Assembly (NCBI GenBank): GCA_965233625.1
Contig: OZ247499.1
Coordinates: forward strand, 6,448,001 to 6,512,000
Direction of reading: 5' to 3'
DNA length: 64,000 nucleotides
Source: G965233625 sp965233625
GTDB taxonomy: Bacteria; Planctomycetota; Planctomycetia; Pirellulales; Pirellulaceae
The position numbers and the translations under genes are program-made. Positions within the stretch are counted from its first letter, which is position 1, and the number at the start of each line of letters is the position of its first letter. The notes beneath the pieces were generated by a model. That model was not told the DNA's origin. It saw only the letters and a program-made list of their open reading frames with translations, and did no database searches. Shown in pieces: positions 57,220 through 64,000 of this stretch.

Positions 57220-58818
57220 CTAAATCGTGTCAGCGGATTCTGCGAACTCAGCTCCGTCCAGGAAGCTGACCAGCGACCGGCTGCGGTAGGGCTGTTGCAG
57301 TTTGCGGACCGCTTTCGATTCGATCTGGCGGACACGTTCGCGGGTGACCGAGAAGATTTTGCCGACTTCTTCCAGCGTGTACGAGTAGCCATCGGCCAGG
57401 CCGTAACGCAGGCGGATGATCTCTCGTTCGCGGTAGTTCAGCACTTCCATCACTTCGTCGATGCACTGCTTGAGTGCTTGCTGGTTGGTGTCGTACAGCG
57501 GATCATCGTCGCGATGATCTTCCAGGAATTCGCCAAAGTAGCTGTCGTCGTGGTCGCCTACGGGCTGATCCAGGGAAAGCGGCTGACGCGACATCTTCAT
57601 GATGCAGCGTGTGTCATCCAGCGAAAGCCCGGCACGTTCAGCCGTCTCTTCCGGCGTCGGTTCGCGGCCTAGTTCCTGCACCAGTTCGCGGGTGACGTTG
57701 CGGACTTTGCTCATGGTGTCGATCATGTGAACAGGTACACGGATGGTGCGACTCTGATCGGCAATCGCCCGTGTGATTGCCTGCCTGATCCACCAGGTGG
57801 CGTAGGTCGAAAACTTATAGCCGCGGGCATGTTCAAATTTGTCCACCGCCCGCATCAGGCCGGTGTTTCCTTCCTGAATCAGATCCAGGAAGCTTAGCCC
57901 ACGATTGCGGTACTTCTTGGCAATCGAAACGACCAGCCGCAGGTTTCCGGCGGAAAGTTCGCGTTTGGCAGCGTCGTGTTCCGCCTGGAAGGTCCGGGTT
58001 GTGTCCACGCGGCGTTTGAGCGTGGCAGGCGATTCGTAGGTGATCCGCATCAGGTAATGCAGTTCTGCACCCAGTTCTTCCAGCGTCCGGCCGCGGGGCG
58101 TATCGCTATCGCTGGCTTCGAGGATGGCGATCTCTTCCTTCAGGTTCTGCATCCGCTTCGAGATATCGCTCAGATCGTTAAACAGCGGCTGCAGGCGGTT
58201 GGCCCGCAGGTTGAGTTCCTCCACCAGGCGGACCGCTTTATTGCGGCGACGAACCAACCGGCGCCAGGCTTCGCGGCGTGCTTCTTCCGGCTGCTTGAGG
58301 CTGACGGCGATGCGATAGTCTTCGTGGTTCTGAAACAGCAACCGGCGAAGTGTATGCAGGTTAGGACCAAGCCGCTGCATGATGCGTTTCTTTTCGGCTG
58401 TGTTGGTCACGGAAACTTCAATCGTACGATCCAGCCGCAGTTGCCCGGCGTGTACTTTTTCGAGAGCCGAGACGGCGCCTTGCAGCATGTAATCTGTGGC
58501 CAGCATCGAGTTGCGGTAGCGGGTGCGGGCAGCTTCGATGTCTTTGGCAATGCGGACTTCTTCGTCGCGGCTGAGCAACGGAATGCGGCCCATCTGCATC
58601 AGGTACATCCGCACAGGATCGTCGATGGCTTCGGAGCCGCCACGGCTGGTGACCAGTTCAACGTCTGCGTCTTCCAGTTCCGCGTCGACATCTTCTTCTA
58701 CAAGATCATCATCGTCAAAATCGTTGCTTCCCTTCGTAGCTGCGGTTGCCTGGCGGTTCTGTTTGCGGACGGCGCTTTTGCGGGTTGTCTTAGCCAAGGT
58801 GCGTTCTCCATTGCTCAT
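57220..58818 (-). CDS. rpoD: Primary sigma factor RpoD/SigA
   Basis: A 532-residue sigma-70 factor. Region 1.2 (DDPVRMYLMQMGRIPLLSRD), a non-conserved insert of about 190 residues, region 2 with LDLIQEGNTGLMRAVDKFE and YKFSTYATWWIRQAI, region 3, and region 4 with the helix-turn-helix ERVRQIESKAVRKL are all present. The N-terminus is short and acidic with little sign of a full region 1.1. It would be the housekeeping sigma factor. The gene stands alone, divergent from the PLD gene. Confidence 0.95.
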   Translation of the reverse strand: MSNGERTLAKTTRKSAVRKQNRQATAATKGSNDFDDDDLVEEDVDAELEDADVELVTSRGGSEAIDDPVRMYLMQMGRIPLLSRDEEVRIAKDIEAARTRYRNSMLATDYMLQGAVSALEKVHAGQLRLDRTIEVSVTNTAEKKRIMQRLGPNLHTLRRLLFQNHEDYRIAVSLKQPEEARREAWRRLVRRRNKAVRLVEELNLRANRLQPLFNDLSDISKRMQNLKEEIAILEASDSDTPRGRTLEELGAELHYLMRITYESPATLKRRVDTTRTFQAEHDAAKRELSAGNLRLVVSIAKKYRNRGLSFLDLIQEGNTGLMRAVDKFEHARGYKFSTYATWWIRQAITRAIADQSRTIRVPVHMIDTMSKVRNVTRELVQELGREPTPEETAERAGLSLDDTRCIMKMSRQPLSLDQPVGDHDDSYFGEFLEDHRDDDPLYDTNQQALKQCIDEVMEVLNYREREIIRLRYGLADGYSYTLEEVGKIFSVTRERVRQIESKAVRKLQQPYRSRSLVSFLDGAEFAESADTI

Positions 58819-59165
58819 TCATCTGGTGGGCGATGAGATCAGGAGAATGCGAAAGGTGTACCAGCCCCAGAATTCAGTGCCATGTAACTGCCGGTTCAGG
58901 CTGTAAAGTGCTTGTGGGAAAGGCTTTGCGAAAAAGCTGCGGAAAATGGCTACGAGGCAGCATGTTTCCAGAATGCAACACCATGATGCGCCAGACCGAC
59001 GGGCGATGCAGAATCGCAACAGAATTCAGCCCGTTCAGAGAACGTTAGCGGGTGGATTGCCGCAACAACTACCTACTGTAATTGCCTGAAGCAGCGCGTA
59101 AAGAGTTTAATGAAGATTGAATCAATAGATTTCCGCCCGTTACCTCCAAACAGCAGAGATACGCC
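58819..59165. other. Divergent promoter region of rpoD and the PLD-family gene
   Basis: About 347 bases with no supported gene. Promoters for both flanking genes must lie here, but I cannot place them. Confidence 0.45.
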
Positions 59166-59846
59166 GTGAGTACGCCGCTTGACGATATGCTAAAGCAGAC
59201 GCTGGAAGACTACCGTTTATCGCGCGGCGAAAAACGCGCTCTGACCGAAGTGCTGGGCGATGCCGTCAGCGACCCGCGGCGGCTGGGCGTTGTGCGCAGC
59301 CGCGTGTTTGACATTGCGCGCCAGGCGACAGCCGATCCGCAGTCTGCGGGGGTGATTGACTGGCTGGAAGATGTCGTAAAGCTTCTGCAGCCGCAGACCA
59401 ATGACCAGCAGCGTACGTGCGAAGCGTATTTCAGCCCCGGTGAACAATGCGTGCGGAAGATCACCAACCTGATCGGTTGCGCCGACGAAACGATCGACAT
59501 CTGCGTGTTCACCATCACCGACAACCGCATCGCCGACGCGATTCTCGAAGCGCACAACGATGGCCGCGAAGTTCGTATCGTTACCGACAACGACAAAGCC
59601 AACGACGCCGGCAGCGACATCTACGACCTGGGCCGCCGTGGCGTGCCGGTGCGTGTGGATCGTACGGATTATCACATGCACCACAAGTTCGCCATCTTTG
59701 ACAACCGTCAGGTGCTGACAGGCAGCTACAACTGGACCCGCGGCGCCGCCAACAGCAACCAGGAGAATCTGGTTGTCAGCGAAGAACCGGTACTGCTGCG
59801 CAGCTTTCAGCAGGAGTTCGAAAAGCTCTGGAAAGCGTTTGCGTAG
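59166..59846 (+). CDS. Phospholipase D-family protein, single HKD
   Basis: A 226-residue protein with a C-terminal PLD domain: HHKFAIFD (the HxK motif with its Asp) and GSYNWT. Only one HKD is present, so a homodimer would be needed for an active site, as in bacterial Nuc endonuclease and mitochondrial Zucchini. The N-terminal 75 residues are helical and contain DYRLSRGEKRALTEVL, reminiscent of TerB-like domains. It has no signal peptide, so a cytoplasmic nuclease is more likely than a lipase. The start is GTG. Confidence 0.82.
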   Translation: MSTPLDDMLKQTLEDYRLSRGEKRALTEVLGDAVSDPRRLGVVRSRVFDIARQATADPQSAGVIDWLEDVVKLLQPQTNDQQRTCEAYFSPGEQCVRKITNLIGCADETIDICVFTITDNRIADAILEAHNDGREVRIVTDNDKANDAGSDIYDLGRRGVPVRVDRTDYHMHHKFAIFDNRQVLTGSYNWTRGAANSNQENLVVSEEPVLLRSFQQEFEKLWKAFA

Positions 59847-59966
59847 TTTGCCACAGAGGATTGTCGCCTGGCTATCTTGCTACAATGAATCATCATTCAA
59901 TGGTGATTCGACTGGTGCTGTTCGTTCATGCGGCAGACGCCTGCACTACTTGTGAAGAGATTTGTG

Positions 59967-61496
59967 ATGACGCTGCGTACCCTCACGCTGGCAATCTTAT
60001 TCGCCGCACTTTCTACATACGCCTCAACCGTAAAGGCGCAGAAGCTGGGCGGCTATTGGGGCACGGCGGAAGAAGAGGCGAAGTATTACAAGATTGTCGA
60101 GGTGCCCACGCCGCGCGAACTGGCCATCGAAGCGTCTAGCTTTGAAGTGCTGCCCGGCAACCAGCTTGCCATTGGCACTCGCCGTGGTGACATCTTTCTG
60201 GCATCAGGTGTGTTCGATAAAAATCCGCGGCCGCAGTACAAGAAGTTCGCCAGTGGTCTGGATGAGATCTTTGGCATCTCATTCAAAGACGGCGCCTACA
60301 CCATCACGCAGCAGACGGAAGTCACCCGCGTCAGCGACCAGAACAACGACGGCCGGGCTGACCGGTTTGAAACGCTCAGCGATGTGTGGGGATTCAACCA
60401 CTATCACGAATTCTCTTTTGGCTCCAAGCACGATAAAGACGGCAACATCTGGGTTGCGCTGTGTCTGAGCGAGTCTTACCGGTCGAAGGTTCCTTTCCGC
60501 GGCTGGTGCCTGAAGATCACGCCGGAAGGTAAAACGCTGCCGGTGTGCAGCGGTATCCGTAGCCCGTGCGGCATCGGCCCCAATGAACATGGCGTGATGT
60601 TCTACGCGGAGAGCCAGGGGCCGTGGAACGGTTCGTGCTCGCTGAAGGTGCTAGAGCAGGGCGGTTTCATGGGGCATCCGGTCAGTTTCAACTGGTACGA
60701 CAGCGCTCACGAACTTGAACGCCGCGCCGGTACGAAGCCGGCCAAAGGTGTTGGCCCGAAGCCGGTCGAACCGGAGACGCCGTCGCGGTTAGAGGCGGAA
60801 CGCAAGCGGGTGAAGCAACTGGTGCCGTATGCGGTGGTGTTCCCTTATATCAAGATGGGCCGCTCGATCTCTGGTTTTGTGGTGGACCAGACGGGCGGAA
60901 AATTCGGGCCGTTTGAAAATCAGATTTTCATCGGCGACTTCAGCCTCAGCGTGATGATGCGTGCAACAACAGAAAAGGTGAACGGCGTCTGGCAGGGCGC
61001 CTGCTACCCGTTCCGCGAAGGTCTGGCTACGGGACTGCTCGCTTGCCAGTTCACCCCGCAGGGCGATCTGATCACAGGCGGCACCAACCGCGGTTGGCCC
61101 GTCCGCGGCCCCAGAGCGTACGCCATTCAGCGGCTGGACTGGACCGGCAAGGTGCCGTTTGAAGCGAAGATCATTCACGCAACGCCCACGGGTTTCCGTG
61201 TGACGTTCACCAAGCCGGTGGATGAAAAAACTGCGGGCGACGCGGCTTCTTACGCCATGACAACTTACACGCATATGTACCGGCAAGCGTATGGCAGCCC
61301 GGAAGTAGATCAGACCACGCCGCAGGTCACCAAGGCGGAAGTCTCGGAAGATAAACTCTCTGTCACGCTTACGGTGAAGGGGCTACAAAAGGGGCATGTG
61401 CACGACTTCGATTTTCAGAAAGTCCGCTCCGCCACCGGCGAGAAGCCGTTGCATGTGAAAGCGTATTACACGCTGAACGAAATCCCCAAGCCGTAG
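59967..61496 (+). CDS. Secreted beta-propeller protein (sorbosone dehydrogenase-like)
   Basis: A 509-residue exported protein with a signal peptide ending near VKAQ. The body resembles the soluble propeller domains of planctomycete membrane-bound dehydrogenase/L-sorbosone dehydrogenase-like proteins, with a segment DQNNDGRADRFETL and CGIGPNEHGVMFY. The heme-binding CxxCH and HEAT repeats of the full-length relatives are absent. The C-terminal 90 residues form a fibronectin-like domain. The ATG at 59967 begins the signal. Confidence 0.75.
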   Translation: MTLRTLTLAILFAALSTYASTVKAQKLGGYWGTAEEEAKYYKIVEVPTPRELAIEASSFEVLPGNQLAIGTRRGDIFLASGVFDKNPRPQYKKFASGLDEIFGISFKDGAYTITQQTEVTRVSDQNNDGRADRFETLSDVWGFNHYHEFSFGSKHDKDGNIWVALCLSESYRSKVPFRGWCLKITPEGKTLPVCSGIRSPCGIGPNEHGVMFYAESQGPWNGSCSLKVLEQGGFMGHPVSFNWYDSAHELERRAGTKPAKGVGPKPVEPETPSRLEAERKRVKQLVPYAVVFPYIKMGRSISGFVVDQTGGKFGPFENQIFIGDFSLSVMMRATTEKVNGVWQGACYPFREGLATGLLACQFTPQGDLITGGTNRGWPVRGPRAYAIQRLDWTGKVPFEAKIIHATPTGFRVTFTKPVDEKTAGDAASYAMTTYTHMYRQAYGSPEVDQTTPQVTKAEVSEDKLSVTLTVKGLQKGHVHDFDFQKVRSATGEKPLHVKAYYTLNEIPKP

Positions 61497-61517
61497 CCGT
61501 TCACTGCCCGGTGTTGG

Positions 61518-62705
61518 TCAGGCGCCGAAGTGCAGGATGTAAAACAACTGCACGTCGAAGCGGAAGCGGTCGTTGCGGTCCAGCAGCGGCACTTGCGGAA
61601 TGTTGCGCGGGACATGGATGGCCTGATTCTGAAACAGGTCGCGGATGCGTTCGTTGTCGGGACCAATGATCAACGTCACGCCCAGTTCTCCGTGAATCAT
61701 CTGGTTAAGATGATGGAGCCAGCTAACGCCCAGGTTGAGTCCGAGAAACCCTTGCGAATTGTCCGCAAAGAACAATCCGTCGGTCACCAGAAACGTGCCC
61801 GCCGGCGTACTTACGGTGCGGGCATAATCGGTGGCGCCGGTAAATAGCTCCATCACGCCGCCGATGCGATATTGCAGGCCGCCGGTCTGGTGCAGGTAGG
61901 TAAGCCGCGCCATCGCCGTGCGGAATCTATCGCCATCGTCACCGCCCATCACGCCCAGGTCGTTGCCGGTTTCGAACCGTATCCGCGAGAACGTATCCAC
62001 GCCTTTCCAGTCGTACTGCACAAATACGGTTCCGGTGCGCTGACTGACTTGCGAGAAGCCACGGCCGGCTGCTGCTTCCTGACCGTTCCATTCGTCCCAG
62101 GATTTGTCCTGGAACCAGGCGCCACGCCAGCCGGCGCCGACGTGATGCGTTGCATTTTGGTTCAGAGCCAGCCGCCATGCGACTTCTGCATACGTCACCC
62201 ATTCAGCCGCGGGAAAATGGAAGCTCCATTGCCGGTCGTAGGCAGCGAACGTCTGTGAAAAGTTGTAGTCAAATTCCAGGAATTGACCAGCAGGCAGAAC
62301 GCCCGCAGCGCCGATTTCCGTGATGCCTGCCACTGTATGCGTTCCGCCCCAGCCCAGCACACCGCCACGCGTTACGAAACGCCGCGCAGGTCCGTTGCCG
62401 GTATGAATCACGCCCAGCCGCGTGGCATAGGTGCCCGCCAGCGGATGGTCGTCCACGGTTTGATCATGCTCCGCCTGGAACATCGGATTCCAGAATGAAC
62501 CGTCGCTGAGCGGATGGCTACCGGTGTCCGGGTAGAAGTCGATCACAGAGGGGGCGAAGAAATGATTCTGCGAAGGATCTTCGCTGATGAATCCGGGCGA
62601 AAGCACCGTTTGTCCGCGCGCACAATTCCCAAGACCCACGAGGCAGCTTGCCATTGCCGCCGCCGTAAGCCAGATATGCACAGCAGGTAACGTGTTGCCG
62701 GGCAT
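61518..62705 (-). CDS. Predicted outer-membrane barrel protein, unknown family
   Basis: A 395-residue exported protein (signal peptide to about residue 32). The rest has regular amphipathic strands rich in aromatic residues and ends in FRFDVQLFYILHFGA, like a barrel C-terminus. It is convergent with the propeller gene, ending 21 bases from it. I do not recognise a named family. Confidence 0.7.
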   Translation of the reverse strand: MPGNTLPAVHIWLTAAAMASCLVGLGNCARGQTVLSPGFISEDPSQNHFFAPSVIDFYPDTGSHPLSDGSFWNPMFQAEHDQTVDDHPLAGTYATRLGVIHTGNGPARRFVTRGGVLGWGGTHTVAGITEIGAAGVLPAGQFLEFDYNFSQTFAAYDRQWSFHFPAAEWVTYAEVAWRLALNQNATHHVGAGWRGAWFQDKSWDEWNGQEAAAGRGFSQVSQRTGTVFVQYDWKGVDTFSRIRFETGNDLGVMGGDDGDRFRTAMARLTYLHQTGGLQYRIGGVMELFTGATDYARTVSTPAGTFLVTDGLFFADNSQGFLGLNLGVSWLHHLNQMIHGELGVTLIIGPDNERIRDLFQNQAIHVPRNIPQVPLLDRNDRFRFDVQLFYILHFGA

Positions 62706-62792
62706 TCCGATTCCTGGAGAATTTCACAACATCGCTTATGCGACTAGTAGCAGGAACCGGCGAATGGCTCAACACGTTCTTTTTTGTGAAAT

Positions 62793-63980
62793 CTACCGTT
62801 CGTCACTGCCGCACCGTAGGACGATGCGGGTGATTTCAGGCGGACAACTGATGCGCAGCGGTTGCAGGCCGCTGATACCGCGGCTGACGTGTAGCAGTGT
62901 CTGATCTTTGAAGAAGACCCCGCTCGCGTAACGCACGCCGTAGTAGCTGGGCGAAACAATCGGCCCGTACAGCGGCGCCCGGATCTGCCCGCCGTGATTG
63001 TGGCCTGCCAGCATCAGGTCAAACTTCCGCGCGACGGCCCAGCCGAACTGATCGGGCGTGTGGGCCATCAGCATGCGGAAGCGTGGCGCCGGTTCTTTGT
63101 CTTCTGAAAGATCATCGTCCGTTACGGCCGGAAACCACGGCATCTCGTTGCCGGCCAGCAGCACAGGCGTTTCACCGCATTGGATATTCATACACCGGCC
63201 GCCAACGTGAATCAGCCCGGAGTCTTTCAGCGTATCCAGCAACGGTTGAATGTCGCACAGCCGTTTATCGTGATTGCCCAGCACATAATACACGCCGTCA
63301 CGCGCGGTTAGTTTGCCGAGCGTATCCGGTATCCAGGCGATGCACTTTTCTTTGTCAACAATGTCGCCCGTAACAGCGACCATATCGCTTTGCTGCTGGT
63401 TAGCCAGTTGCACACAGTGCTCAAAGAACTCTTTTTCCAGGGCGCCGTGGAAGTGGAGGTCGGAGATGTGCGTGATGGTGTAGCCGTCTAACTCTGGCGG
63501 CAGCCCGGGCAGTGCGAATTCCTTTTCGTTGACTTCAACAAAGAAGATACCGTTGCCGGGGATCTTATCGGCAATGCGTCCCACCATCGACCCGACCGGG
63601 CGATGGCCAAGTGCGGCGACAACATCTTCGACGCGGCCTTTGCACGAAAGGAACTGCGCTGGCTTCTGCGTGGTGAGTTTACGCCAGAGCCACAGTGGTG
63701 GAACTGCGATGCCGGCCAGCCAGCACGGGATCAGATATCCCAGGGGCGTCCAGAACGTAGCATCGTTGAAGTGGTCGTAGATCCTAAAGCCTTCTAACCA
63801 CATCCGTATGGCGAATAGCGTGGGGATAATCACGATGATCGCCGCGATGAACTTTTCCAGCGTCTTGATCGTCCGGCAACTCACCCCGGTAGCATGGATG
63901 CGATTAAAGATGGCGACCCACAGCGCGAAGTGTCCCAGGAACCCCAGGGCAGCCAGTAGAATGTCAACAAAAAGTGTCAT
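62793..63980 (-). CDS. Membrane-anchored metallophosphoesterase
   Basis: A 395-residue calcineurin-like phosphoesterase. Three hydrophobic segments in the first 100 residues precede the catalytic domain with SDLHFHG, TGDIVD, LGNHD and the late GHNHGGQ, the complete set of metal-binding motifs. Relatives include YkuE/YaeI-type phosphodiesterases that act on membrane lipids. The substrate is unknown. The ATG gives a complete N-terminus and lies 20 bases from the window end. Confidence 0.9.
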   Translation of the reverse strand: MTLFVDILLAALGFLGHFALWVAIFNRIHATGVSCRTIKTLEKFIAAIIVIIPTLFAIRMWLEGFRIYDHFNDATFWTPLGYLIPCWLAGIAVPPLWLWRKLTTQKPAQFLSCKGRVEDVVAALGHRPVGSMVGRIADKIPGNGIFFVEVNEKEFALPGLPPELDGYTITHISDLHFHGALEKEFFEHCVQLANQQQSDMVAVTGDIVDKEKCIAWIPDTLGKLTARDGVYYVLGNHDKRLCDIQPLLDTLKDSGLIHVGGRCMNIQCGETPVLLAGNEMPWFPAVTDDDLSEDKEPAPRFRMLMAHTPDQFGWAVARKFDLMLAGHNHGGQIRAPLYGPIVSPSYYGVRYASGVFFKDQTLLHVSRGISGLQPLRISCPPEITRIVLRCGSDER

Positions 63981-64000
63981 CGGGCTGGTGCGGAATCTCC

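Overview
The window (about 58% GC by eye, no rRNA or tRNA genes seen) looks like chromosome of a planctomycete, probably a Pirellulales-like member (phylum confident, order tentative). The reasons are a DUF1549/DUF1553 protein with a CAQCH motif, EF-hand-rich exported proteins, a MoxR-DUF58-VWA operon, a type II secretion cluster with planctomycete-style inner-membrane proteins, a BBP2-like outer-membrane barrel, and AACCCGAAGCGC-type intergenic repeats.

Region 1 (1780-8725) is the most notable part: a compact same-strand locus with the core parts of a eukaryote-like ubiquitin pathway. In order it holds a ubiquitin-like modifier ending in Ala-Gly, an E2 with HPN and catalytic Cys, a soluble JAMM/JAB peptidase, an E1-type adenylating enzyme, a second JAMM peptidase carrying two membrane segments and a coiled coil, a second E2-fold protein whose catalytic Cys is replaced by Asn (UEV-like), and a membrane-anchored C4HC3 RING-type protein. 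A SAM hydrolase (adenosine-forming) follows after 3 bp, and a good intrinsic terminator closes the unit. Both E2 tails carry repeated short acidic-hydrophobic motifs resembling SUMO-interacting motifs. A secreted transglutaminase-like lipoprotein lies just upstream but is probably separate.

Region 2 (9-18 kb) has a tiny Cys-rich protein with an excellent ribosome binding site, a membrane protein downstream of metK, a large kinase-like protein with altered kinase motifs, a PDZ-like membrane protein and a Sua5/YrdC-LMW phosphatase fusion whose active-site loop matches protein-arginine phosphatases. Region 3 (17.4-25.7 kb) is an NHL-repeat lipoprotein followed by a VWA-MoxR-DUF58-VWA (aerotolerance-like) operon. 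Region 4 (26-29.1 kb) has a beta-barrel porin-like protein and a complete IS4-family element (14-bp inverted repeats, 12-bp target duplication) that has split a palindromic repeat; the transposase stop codon is completed by target DNA.

Region 5 (29-40 kb) has an EF-hand lipoprotein with a DUF1549/1553 protein, Hsp20, an acidic low-complexity protein, a LolC/E-LolD-like ABC exporter pair, a Ser-rich EF-hand protein and a Spy-like periplasmic protein. Region 6 (40-51 kb) is a type II secretion cluster (GspE, F, G, H, I, J, K, L and a composite GspM/GspC-like protein) without a secretin in the window. Region 7 (51-64 kb) has an orphan acyltransferase, small secreted and TM2 proteins, a giant membrane beta-propeller protein, the primary sigma factor, a PLD-family protein, a secreted propeller protein, a predicted barrel protein and a membrane metallophosphoesterase.

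The genes of region 1 would together form a charge-transfer-removal cycle: the E1 adenylates the modifier, the active E2 carries it, the inactive E2 and RING protein shape target choice, and the JAMM enzymes remove it, with the RING and one JAMM held at the membrane. This is predicted from motifs and gene order; targets and biological role cannot be read from the sequence.
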